This document shows, in pieces, positions 7,378 to 14,085 of a stretch of DNA of 45,449 bases; position 1 is the first letter of the stretch, and each line of letters starts with the position of its first letter. The notes below the pieces were generated by a model that was not told where the DNA came from, did not search any database, and saw only the letters and a list, made by a program, of their open reading frames with translations. Origin of the DNA: Azospirillum melinis (GTDB taxonomy: Bacteria; Pseudomonadota; Alphaproteobacteria; Azospirillales; Azospirillaceae); contig NZ_WHOS01000056.1 of assembly GCF_013340935.1 (NCBI RefSeq), positions 1-45,449 on the forward strand, given 5' to 3'. Made by a program: the position numbers and the translations under genes.

Positions 7378-8412
7378 ATGAACTGGCTTACCAACTACGT
7401 CCGTCCCAAGATCCGCGCGCTCTATGCCCGCAAGGAAGTGCCCGACAACCTCTGGCACAAGTGCCCGAGCTGCGAGTCGATGCTGTTCCACCGCGAGCTG
7501 GAAGAGAACCTGCACGTCTGCCAGCATTGCGGCTTCCACATGCGGCTCGACCCGGTCAAGCGGCTGGAGACGATGTTCGACGACGGCGCCTATGAGGGTG
7601 TCGAGCTGCCGAAGTCGGTCGCCGACCCGCTCAAGTTCCGCGATCAGAAGCGCTACACCGACCGCCTGAAGGAAGCCCAGACCAAGACCGGCCGCACCGA
7701 CGCCATCGTCGTCGGCGAGGGCCGCATCGGCGGCCATGCCGCCGTGGTCGCCGCCTTCGACTTCGGCTTCATGGGCGGGTCGATGGGCATCGCCGTCGGC
7801 GAAGGGCTGTTGACCGCCGCCCGTCTGGCGGTGGCGAAGAACGCCCCGCTGATCGTCGTTCCGGCCTCGGGCGGCGCCCGCATGCAGGAAGGCATCCTGT
7901 CGCTGATGCAGATGCCGCGCACCACCATCGCGGTGGAGATGGTCAAGGAAGCCGGCCTGCCCTACATCGTGGTGCTGACCGACCCGACCACCGGCGGCGT
8001 CACCGCCAGCTTCGCCATGCTGGGCGACATCCACATCGCCGAGAAGGGCGCGCAGATCGGCTTCGCCGGCGCCCGCGTGATCGAGAGCACGATCCGCGAG
8101 ACCCTGCCGGAAGGCTTCCAGCGGTCCGAATATCTGCTGGAGCACGGCATGGTCGACATGGTCGTCCATCGCCGGGACCTGCGCCCGACGCTGGTCCGCA
8201 CCATCGGCCTGCTGATGACCCCGCGGATCGACGCGGTGGTCGAGGATCTCGACCTGACCGCCGCCCAGGGTGCTGTCCAGGGCGTCGGCGGTGAACCGGC
8301 CCAGCTGCCCCAGGGGACGGTGGCCCAGCCGGGCACGCCGCTGCCGCCTGCCACCCAGGCGACCGCGGCCCAGCCGGCCTCCACGGCGGAGCCGGTCCAG
8401 GCCGGCGACTGA
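7378..8412 (+). CDS. accD: Acetyl-CoA carboxylase carboxyltransferase subunit beta
   Basis: With AccA, transfers the carboxyl group from biotinyl-AccB to acetyl-CoA to make malonyl-CoA for fatty acid synthesis. The 344-residue protein starts with a four-cysteine zinc ribbon (Cys29, Cys32, Cys48, Cys51), followed by the crotonase-like carboxyltransferase core with FMGGSMG and SGGARMQEG. ATG 7378 has GAAAGG upstream. The last 50 or so residues are an Ala/Gln/Pro-rich low-complexity tail that ordinary AccD proteins lack. The trpBA-accD-folC order is widely conserved in proteobacteria. The 155-bp gap after trpA could hold an internal promoter, but none is clear. Confidence 0.96.
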   Translation: MNWLTNYVRPKIRALYARKEVPDNLWHKCPSCESMLFHRELEENLHVCQHCGFHMRLDPVKRLETMFDDGAYEGVELPKSVADPLKFRDQKRYTDRLKEAQTKTGRTDAIVVGEGRIGGHAAVVAAFDFGFMGGSMGIAVGEGLLTAARLAVAKNAPLIVVPASGGARMQEGILSLMQMPRTTIAVEMVKEAGLPYIVVLTDPTTGGVTASFAMLGDIHIAEKGAQIGFAGARVIESTIRETLPEGFQRSEYLLEHGMVDMVVHRRDLRPTLVRTIGLLMTPRIDAVVEDLDLTAAQGAVQGVGGEPAQLPQGTVAQPGTPLPPATQATAAQPASTAEPVQAGD

Positions 8413-8450
8413 CCGGCAACACCCCCGCGACCATCCGACCAGAGACGATC

Positions 8451-9809
8451 ATGAGCGACGCCCCCACCCCGCTGGCCAACCCGTCCGCAAGGCTGGCGGC
8501 GACCCGTTCCGATCCGGTGCTGGATCGGTTGAAGGGGCTTCACCCCAAGGTCATCGACCTGTCGCTGGACCGGGTGCACCGTCTGCTGGCGGCGCTGGAC
8601 CATCCGGAGCGGAAGCTGCCGCCGGTGGTCCATGTCGCCGGCACCAACGGCAAGGGATCGACGGTCGCCTTCCTGCGCGCGATGCTGGAGGCGGCCGGCC
8701 ACCGCGTCCATGTCTACACCTCACCGCATCTGGTCCGCTTCCACGAGCGCATCCGGCTGGGCGGGCCTCAGGGCGGGCGCCTGATCGACGACGATCATCT
8801 GGCCGCCCTGCTGGAGGAGTGCGAGGTCGCCAATGCCGGCAACCCCATCACCTTCTTCGAGGTGACGACGGTCGCGGCCTTCCTCGCCTTCTCCCGCGTG
8901 CCGGCCGACGTGGTGCTGCTGGAGACCGGCCTGGGCGGGCGGCTGGACGCCACCAATGTGGTGGACCGGCCGGCGGTGACGGCGATCACCCGCATCTCCT
9001 ACGATCATCGCCAGTTCCTGGGCGACTCGCTGCTGGAGATCGCCAGCGAGAAGGCCGGCATCTTCAAGCCCGGCGTTCCGGTGGTCCTGGCGCCGCAGCC
9101 GGAAGCCGACGCGCTGAAGGCGCTGAATCTCCGCGCCAACGCCATCGCCGCGCCGATCCAGAGCTGGTCGGTCGAGGAGCGTCCGGACGGTTTCCGTTTC
9201 GAGAGCGCCAAACGGCGGCTCGACCTGCCGATGCCTGGACTGGCCGGCGCCCACCAGATCACCAATGCCGGCGTCGCCATCGCCTGTCTCGACCATCTGC
9301 CGCTGGCGGTGGACGACGAGGCGGTGCGCCGCGGCCTCGCCGGCGTCGAATGGCCGGCCCGCCTGCAACGGCTGACCCGCGGCCCGCTGGCCGAGAGCCT
9401 TCCTGCGGGGTGGGAGCTGTGGCTGGACGGCGGCCACAACGATTCGGCGGGCGAGGTTCTGGCCCGGCAGGCGGTCGACTGGTCGCGCGGGCAATCGAAT
9501 GGCGGCGCGGCCCTGCCGCTGCTGCTGATCTACGGCATGCTGTCCAGCAAGGATCCATTCGAGTTCCTTGGGCCCCTGGCCCCCTTCACCCACTCCCTGC
9601 GCGCGGTGGCGATCCCCGGCGAGGAAGCCAGCTTCACCGCCGAGGAATCCTGCGAGACCGCCAATCTCTGCGGCATCCGCGACCACGCCGCCGCCGACGG
9701 GGTGGACGCCGCCCTGGCCGATCTGGTGGCTGGCCGGCAGAGCCCGGCGCGCGTGCTGATCTGCGGCTCGCTCTACCTTGCCGGGACGGTGCTGGCGGAG
9801 AACGGGTAA
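8451..9809 (+). CDS. folC: Bifunctional folylpolyglutamate synthase / dihydrofolate synthase
   Basis: An ATP-dependent Mur-ligase-family enzyme that adds glutamate to dihydropteroate and then further glutamates to folates. In its 452 residues the P-loop GTNGKGST (64-71), TSPHL (90-94), the ETGLGGRLDATN block and the GSLYLAG C-terminal motif are seen. It begins 38 bp after accD, the usual last gene of this supraoperon. The ribosome site is weak (CAGAGACG). A perfect hairpin 35 bp beyond the stop may end the transcript. Confidence 0.96.
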   Translation: MSDAPTPLANPSARLAATRSDPVLDRLKGLHPKVIDLSLDRVHRLLAALDHPERKLPPVVHVAGTNGKGSTVAFLRAMLEAAGHRVHVYTSPHLVRFHERIRLGGPQGGRLIDDDHLAALLEECEVANAGNPITFFEVTTVAAFLAFSRVPADVVLLETGLGGRLDATNVVDRPAVTAITRISYDHRQFLGDSLLEIASEKAGIFKPGVPVVLAPQPEADALKALNLRANAIAAPIQSWSVEERPDGFRFESAKRRLDLPMPGLAGAHQITNAGVAIACLDHLPLAVDDEAVRRGLAGVEWPARLQRLTRGPLAESLPAGWELWLDGGHNDSAGEVLARQAVDWSRGQSNGGAALPLLLIYGMLSSKDPFEFLGPLAPFTHSLRAVAIPGEEASFTAEESCETANLCGIRDHAAADGVDAALADLVAGRQSPARVLICGSLYLAGTVLAENG

Positions 9810-9844
9810 CGCCCTCTGGTTTTTCTGTTTTTCCGATTGCCCTC

Positions 9845-9870
9845 GCCGGCGGACCGTCGCGTCCGCCGGC
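9845..9870 (+). terminator. Perfect 10-bp hairpin after folC
   Basis: GCCGGCGGAC and GTCCGCCGGC are exact inverted copies around a CGTCGC loop. There is no T-run on either strand, so it may be a weak or factor-assisted terminator, or a transcript-stabilising stem. It lies between folC and the oppositely oriented tRNA-Ala. Confidence 0.5.
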
Positions 9871-9982
9871 AAAGTCTGCTGACCGCACAAGATCCAAAAC
9901 GAAAAAGCGGGCCAGATGCCGTTCCCAGCAACGCCCGCTGACCTTCTACCGACTTGTCTCACCCTTCCAGGGAAGGGGAAAA

Positions 9983-10058
9983 TGGTGGAGCCGAGGAGGA
10001 TCGAACTCCCGACCTACGCATTGCGAACGCGTCGCTCTCCCAGCTGAGCTACGGCCCC
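9983..10058 (-). tRNA. tRNA-Ala (anticodon CGC)
   Basis: The reverse strand folds as a 76-nt cloverleaf: acceptor GGGGCCG with CGGCTCC, D-arm GCTC/GAGC, anticodon stem ACGCG/TGCGT with loop TTCGCAA (anticodon CGC, reading GCG), T-arm around TTCGATC, discriminator A and an encoded CCA. A promoter is visible upstream. A small stem (CCCTTC/GAAGGG, 9962-9977) lies just past the 3' end but lacks a T-tract. Confidence 0.97.
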
Positions 10059-10100
10059 ACACTCACACCGTTGCGTCTTCGTCGCCCCGGCGTGGCGCGG

Positions 10101-10129
10101 ATATTGTCCATCGCGGGGGGTGCTGTCAA
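10101..10129 (-). promoter_or_regulatory. Promoter of tRNA-Ala, inside the 306-bp gap before yggT
   Basis: On the reverse strand TTGACA (10124-10129), a 17-base spacer and CAATAT (10101-10106) lie about 43 bases before the tRNA, followed by a GC-rich discriminator as expected for a stringently controlled stable-RNA gene. The -35 overlaps a perfect palindrome TCAAGCGCTTGA (10126-10137). The rest of the gap (10138-10364) holds a very GC-rich stretch with small stems such as GGCGG/CCGCC near 10210-10223 and no gene I can support. Confidence 0.7.
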
Positions 10130-10364
10130 GCGCTTGATTCAGAAAAAATGACGTGTGCGTGCGATGATGTGGGAGAGGGCTCGGGATGGGGTGCCGGGCG
10201 GGGCATAGGGCGGCCGATCCGCCGCAGGCCGGCCGGCCGGTCGGCGGGCCGCCGTACTGGACAGGCCTCTCCGCTTATGCTTAGGGTGCCCGGAAAAGGC
10301 TGGCGCCCGCTGCGCAACCCTCTGCGCGCGGCCGTCGCAAAAACCGCACTGGAGCTGGCCCGGC

Positions 10365-10649
10365 ATGATCGCGCTGTATTTGCTCATCAACACCATCCTC
10401 GACCTGTTCTTCTGGGTCCTGATCCTGTCGGCGATCCTCAGCTGGCTGGTGGCGTTCAACATCGTGAACACGCGCAACCGCGCGGTCTACCTGATCGGCG
10501 ATTTCCTGTACCGCGTCACCGAGCCGGTGCTGCGCCCGATCCGCCGCGTCCTGCCCAACCTGGGCGGGCTGGACCTGTCGCCCATCGTCGTGCTGCTGGC
10601 GATCTCCTTCATCCAGAACCTGATGGCCCAATACTGGCCGCGCTTCTGA
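10365..10649 (+). CDS. YggT-family membrane protein
   Basis: A 94-residue integral membrane protein with two hydrophobic segments, about 3-31 and 70-90, separated by a basic loop containing RVTEPVLRPIRRVLP, the family signature. The biochemical role is not established; the family is linked to membrane and osmotic functions and, in some bacteria and plastids, to division or cytochrome assembly. A GGAG ribosome site precedes the ATG. It begins a tight cluster with the DUF167 gene (2-bp gap) and folD, a pairing seen in many proteobacteria. Confidence 0.9.
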   Translation: MIALYLLINTILDLFFWVLILSAILSWLVAFNIVNTRNRAVYLIGDFLYRVTEPVLRPIRRVLPNLGGLDLSPIVVLLAISFIQNLMAQYWPRF

Positions 10650-10651
10650 CC

Positions 10652-11005
10652 GTGGCGTCCTCCTCTCCCTTCGAGGCGGTGGCCGACGGGCTGCGGGTGG
10701 CGCTGCGGGTGACGCCCAAGGCGTCGCGCAACGCGGTGACCGGCACGGCCGATGCGGTCGATGCGAAGGGGGAGGGGAAACGGGTGCTCAAGCTGGCGGT
10801 CACGGCGGTGCCGGAAAACGGCAAGGCGAACGAGGCCGTCATAAAACTGTTGTCGAAGGCATGGAAACTGCCCAAGACCAGCCTGACCGTGGTGGCCGGC
10901 GCCACCGACCGGAACAAGATTTTGCATGTGGCGGGCGACCCGGCGGCATTGCTGGCGCGGCTGTCGCCCCTGATCGACGATGTGGGCAGCGAGGGTGGAG
11001 AGTAG
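10652..11005 (+). CDS. DUF167 (YggU) family protein
   Basis: A 117-residue protein with the DUF167 core: LRVTPKASRN near the N-terminus, LKLAVTAVPENGKANEAVIKLL in the middle (two family blocks) and a VAGATDRNK block. The function is unknown; structures of relatives show a small alpha/beta fold. The start is GTG 10652, two bases after the yggT stop, which gives the family N-terminus. The reading frame stays open far upstream on this GC-rich strand, but that extension has no coding character. Confidence 0.88.
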   Translation: MASSSPFEAVADGLRVALRVTPKASRNAVTGTADAVDAKGEGKRVLKLAVTAVPENGKANEAVIKLLSKAWKLPKTSLTVVAGATDRNKILHVAGDPAALLARLSPLIDDVGSEGGE

Positions 11006-11006
11006 C

Positions 11007-11912
11007 ATGGCGGACGCGAAGATCATCGACGGCAAGGCCTTTGCGGCCGGCCTGCGTGCGCGGGTGGCGGATGGCGTGGCGGCGTTGAAGGCCAGCCACG
11101 GCGTCACCCCCGGTCTGGCCGTCGTGCTGGTGGGCGAGGATGCGGCCAGCCAGGTCTATGTCCGCTCCAAGGAGCGGGCGCTGGTCGAGCTGGGCATGAA
11201 CAGCTTCGACCATCACGAGCCGGCCGACATGGCCGAAGCCGACCTGCTGGCGCTGATCGACCGCCTGAACGCCGACCCGGCCGTGCATGGCATCCTGGTC
11301 CAGCTGCCGCTGCCCAGGCACATCGACAGCCAGAAGGTGCTGGCCCGCATCGTCCCGGAAAAGGACGCCGACGGCTTCCATGTCGTCAATGCCGGCCTGC
11401 TCGCCACCGGCCAGCCGGGCGCCATCGTGCCCTGCACGCCGCTGGGCAGTCTGCTACTGATCCGCGACACGCTGGGCCGCGACCTGAAGGGCAAGCGGGC
11501 GCTGGTGCTCGGCCGCTCCAACATCGTCGGCAAGCCGATGGCGCAGTTGCTGCTGCAAGCCGACTGCACGGTGACGATGGCCCATTCCCGCACCGCGGAT
11601 CTGCCCGACGAATGCCGCCGCGCCGACATCCTGGTGGCGGCGGTCGGCCGGCCGGAGATGGTGCGCGGCGACTGGATCAAGCCGGGCGCCACCGTGATCG
11701 ATGTCGGCATCAACCGCGTCGCCGCGGCGGAAGCGGGCAAGACCCGGCTGGTCGGCGACGTCGCCTTTGACGAGGCGGTGACGGTCGCCGGCGCCATCAC
11801 GCCGGTTCCCGGCGGCGTCGGCCCGATGACCATCGCCTGCCTGATGCTGAACACGCTGGCCGCGGCCTGCCGCGCCGCCGGCGCGCCGGTGCCGGAAGAG
11901 GCTGCCCTTTGA
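11007..11912 (+). CDS. folD: Bifunctional methylenetetrahydrofolate dehydrogenase / cyclohydrolase
   Basis: Interconverts 5,10-methylene-, 5,10-methenyl- and 10-formyl-tetrahydrofolate, supplying one-carbon units for purine and formyl-Met synthesis. The 301 residues include Tyr51 and Lys55 in YVRSKERA, VQLPLP, DADGFH, the Rossmann motif GRSNIVGKP and the C-terminal PGGVGPMT. The ATG begins one base after the DUF167 stop, with GGAGAG upstream. The start of the next gene overlaps its stop (TTGA), suggesting an operon from yggT onward. Confidence 0.97.
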   Translation: MADAKIIDGKAFAAGLRARVADGVAALKASHGVTPGLAVVLVGEDAASQVYVRSKERALVELGMNSFDHHEPADMAEADLLALIDRLNADPAVHGILVQLPLPRHIDSQKVLARIVPEKDADGFHVVNAGLLATGQPGAIVPCTPLGSLLLIRDTLGRDLKGKRALVLGRSNIVGKPMAQLLLQADCTVTMAHSRTADLPDECRRADILVAAVGRPEMVRGDWIKPGATVIDVGINRVAAAEAGKTRLVGDVAFDEAVTVAGAITPVPGGVGPMTIACLMLNTLAAACRAAGAPVPEEAAL

Positions 11913-12904
11913 TCACCGTCCATGCCCGTGCCGAAGACGGGCGGGTGGTGCGCCAGCCGCTGGAACTCGGCGAGCCTTTGCCGGGCGGTGCCGTCTGGAT
12001 CGACCTTCTGCGTCCGACCGAAGCGGAGCGCGCCCATGTCGGCGCGCTGACCGGCTGCGACCTGCCGACGCGCGAGGAGATGAAGGAGATCGAGGCCTCC
12101 AGCCAGCTCTATGTCGAGGGGGAGGGGATCTACATGACCTCTCCCATCATCTCGCGCGCCACCTCGCCCCATCCCGAGCAGGGCGAGCTGACCTTCGTGC
12201 TGACCCCGCGCCACCTCATCACGCTGCGCTACACTGAACCGCTGCCGGTCATCACCTTCGCCGCCCGTTGCGTCCGCCAGCCGGAACTGCTGGCGACGGG
12301 GGAAAGCGCGCTGTTCGGGCTGCTGGACGCGGTGATCGACCGGGTCGCCGACGTGCTGGAGCTGGTCGGCGGCCGCATCGACGAGCTGTCGGCCCGGGTC
12401 TTCGACGATTCGCTGGACGGCGGCGGCTTCGGCAAGGCGGCCAAGAAGCCGGACGAGCTGCAGGACGTGCTGCGCGGCATCGGTCGGGCCGGCGACCTGA
12501 CCCACAAGGTGCGCGACAGCCTGGCCGGCCTCGACCGGCTGGTGGTGTTCATGACCTCGGTCAGCGGCGGGCGGTTGAACAAGGACCAGAAGACCGCGCT
12601 GAAGACGATGACGCGCGACCTGCGGTCCCTGACCGAACATGCCGGCTTCCTGGCGCACGAGGCGAACTTCCTGCTCGACGCCACGCTGGGCCTGATCAAC
12701 ATCGAACAGAACGCCATCATCAAGATCTTCTCGGTCGTCTCGGTGGCGCTGATGCCGCCGACGCTGATCGCGTCCGCCTATGGCATGAACTTCAAGCACA
12801 TGCCGGAACTGGACTGGGAGTTCGGCTACCCCATGGCCATCCTGCTGATGGTGCTGTCGGCGGTGGTCCCGCTCTGGTACTTCCGCCGGCGCGGCTGGCT
12901 GTAA
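11909..12904 (+). CDS. CorA-like divalent cation transporter
   Basis: A 331-residue member of the CorA Mg2+/Co2+ (and ZntB) superfamily. A large soluble N-terminal domain of helices and strands (1-265) is followed by two C-terminal membrane segments (about 268-288 and 306-326). The signature YGMNF (291-295) lies at the end of the first, followed by an acidic periplasmic loop (MPELDWEF), and the protein ends in basic RRRGWL on the cytoplasmic side. The start is TTG 11909, overlapping the folD stop with GGAAGAGG upstream. The substrate (Mg, Co, Ni or Zn) cannot be told from sequence. It is followed after 28 bp by modD. Confidence 0.9.
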   Translation: MITVHARAEDGRVVRQPLELGEPLPGGAVWIDLLRPTEAERAHVGALTGCDLPTREEMKEIEASSQLYVEGEGIYMTSPIISRATSPHPEQGELTFVLTPRHLITLRYTEPLPVITFAARCVRQPELLATGESALFGLLDAVIDRVADVLELVGGRIDELSARVFDDSLDGGGFGKAAKKPDELQDVLRGIGRAGDLTHKVRDSLAGLDRLVVFMTSVSGGRLNKDQKTALKTMTRDLRSLTEHAGFLAHEANFLLDATLGLINIEQNAIIKIFSVVSVALMPPTLIASAYGMNFKHMPELDWEFGYPMAILLMVLSAVVPLWYFRRRGWL

Positions 12905-12932
12905 ACCCACCTTCAACAGGGAAATCCCGCCG

Positions 12933-13763
12933 ATGACGACCATCCTGCCCGACGCCGCCCTCGACGCGCTTCTGGCGCAGGATGTTCCCTACGGCGACCT
13001 GACCACCGGCGCGCTCGGCATCGCCGCCCGTCATGCCCGCATGAGCTTCGCCGCCCGCGGCGCCATGGTGCTGGCCGGGACGGAGGAGGCGGCCCGTCTG
13101 GTTGAGAGGGTCGGCGGCCGGGTCCTGCGCGTCGAGCCCAGCGGCACCGCCGTCGAGGCCGGAGCGCTCTTCCTCGAGGCGGACGGCCCGGCCGGTGCGC
13201 TGCACCATGCCTGGAAGGTGGCGCAGACGCTGGTCGAATACGCCTCCGGCATCGCCACCCGCGCCCGCCGCATCGTCGAGGCGGCTCCCGGCGTGACCGT
13301 CGCCTGCACCCGCAAGAACTTCCCCGGTGCCAAGGATCTCAGCGTCAAGGCAGTGCAGGCGGGCGGGGCGGTGATGCACCGGCTGGGCCTGTCGGAAACG
13401 CTGCTGGTCTTCCCCGAACACCGCGCCTTCCTGAGTGACGCTCCGGAGGCCTGGATCGCCGCGCTGCGCCGCAAGGCCCCGGAAAAGAAGATCGTGGTGG
13501 AGGTCGGGTCGATGGAGGAGGCCGTGGTCTTCGCAAAGGCCGGCGCCGACGTGATCCAACTGGAAAAGCTGCCGCCCGCCGCCGCCCGCGCGGTGATCGA
13601 GGCGACAAGGCACCTGACCCCGCCGCCGGTGGTGGCCCCGGCCGGCGGCGTGACCGAGGCGAACGCCGCCGCCTATGCCGCGGCCGGCTGCCGCCTGCTG
13701 ATCACCTCGGCCCCCTTCTTCGGCCAGCCCGCCGACGTGAAGGTGCTGTTGGGACCGGCGTAA
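12933..13763 (+). CDS. modD: ModD, nicotinate-nucleotide pyrophosphorylase-like protein
   Basis: A 276-residue NadC-fold protein of the ModD branch. QDVPYGDLTT at the N-terminus, TRKNFPGAK in the centre and ITSAPFFGQPADV at the C-terminus are more like ModD than NadC, which normally has a DxxT...ARKT pattern and ends differently. ModD is encoded with molybdate transporters in Rhodobacter and relatives, but its reaction is not established. Here no modABC is present; the neighbour is a CorA-like transporter. Phosphoribosyl transfer is an inference from the fold. A plain NadC annotation is possible but less likely. Confidence 0.8.
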   Translation: MTTILPDAALDALLAQDVPYGDLTTGALGIAARHARMSFAARGAMVLAGTEEAARLVERVGGRVLRVEPSGTAVEAGALFLEADGPAGALHHAWKVAQTLVEYASGIATRARRIVEAAPGVTVACTRKNFPGAKDLSVKAVQAGGAVMHRLGLSETLLVFPEHRAFLSDAPEAWIAALRRKAPEKKIVVEVGSMEEAVVFAKAGADVIQLEKLPPAAARAVIEATRHLTPPPVVAPAGGVTEANAAAYAAAGCRLLITSAPFFGQPADVKVLLGPA

Positions 13764-13816
13764 CGGCGAAGGCTGCGACAGCGAGCCGCAATCCCTGGAA
13801 TTCCTGATTTTGCGAG

Positions 13817-13830
13817 TGAAAGCGCTTTCG
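13817..13830. promoter_or_regulatory. LacI-family-type palindromic operator
   Basis: TGAAAGCGCTTTCG contains a perfect 12-bp palindrome, GAAAGCGCTTTC, centred on CG, the typical form of sites bound by LacI/GalR-family repressors. It lies 86 bases before the 23-codon mini-gene and 54 bases after modD. No LacI-family gene is in the window. The AAGCGCTT core also occurs in promoter -35 contexts here (10126-10137, and 28667-28674 in part), so a promoter role is an alternative. Confidence 0.4.
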
Positions 13831-13915
13831 CAATACCTATGCGTGCGCCACAGTGACGGCGCGGACGGGATGGCGGACTGGCCGCCATCCCCGCCGCTTA
13901 CGAGGAGTGAAGAGG

Positions 13916-13987
13916 ATGAAGGAAATCCTCCAACTCCTGATCCTGGCGTTGGAGATCGTCAAGCGCTTGCTTGATCTCTTCAGCTAG
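13916..13987 (+). CDS. Putative 23-residue hydrophobic/amphipathic peptide
   Basis: ATG 13916 to TAG 13987 encodes a 23-residue peptide beginning MKEILQLLIL and ending VKRLLDLFS. It is Leu/Ile-rich with charges at Lys2, Glu3, Glu13, Lys16, Arg17 and Asp20, and could form one amphipathic or membrane helix. An unusually strong purine-rich ribosome site, GAGGAGTGAAGAGG, abuts the ATG, and a strong hairpin follows six bases after the stop. The combination of ribosome site, compact frame and terminator-like stem argues for a real mini-gene. Similar size and character occur in type I toxins and small membrane regulators, but no family is recognised and no antisense RNA was identified. No function is claimed. 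Confidence 0.55.
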   Translation: MKEILQLLILALEIVKRLLDLFS

Positions 13988-13992
13988 CATCG

Positions 13993-14034
13993 GGCTGGCG
14001 GACAGGGGGGCGGAATCCCCCTGCCCGCCAAGCC
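13993..14034 (+). terminator. Strong hairpin after the mini-gene
   Basis: A long stem: GGCT, GGCGG and CAGGGGG on the left pair with CCCCCTG, CCGCC and AGCC on the right, with one mismatch and one bulge, around the loop GCGGAAT. No T-run follows. It could end the mini-gene transcript or, read from the other strand, that of the Pat-like gene (stop at 14086). Confidence 0.6.
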
Positions 14035-14085
14035 TGATATTGCCCCATCCGTGCCTTTAGTCAACCGCCGGTATGGAAGCGACGC

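Noticed and set aside
8270..11005. 911-codon open frame on plus running through folC, the tRNA-Ala region and yggT
   Set aside because: It is a shadow of real genes in a GC-rich genome; it crosses a tRNA gene and has Arg/Pro/Gly-rich nonsense composition. Only its last 117 codons (the DUF167 gene) are real.
13817..13830. Gram-positive CcpA cre site
   Set aside because: The sequence resembles cre, but this is a GC-rich alphaproteobacterium; a LacI-family operator is the more suitable reading.
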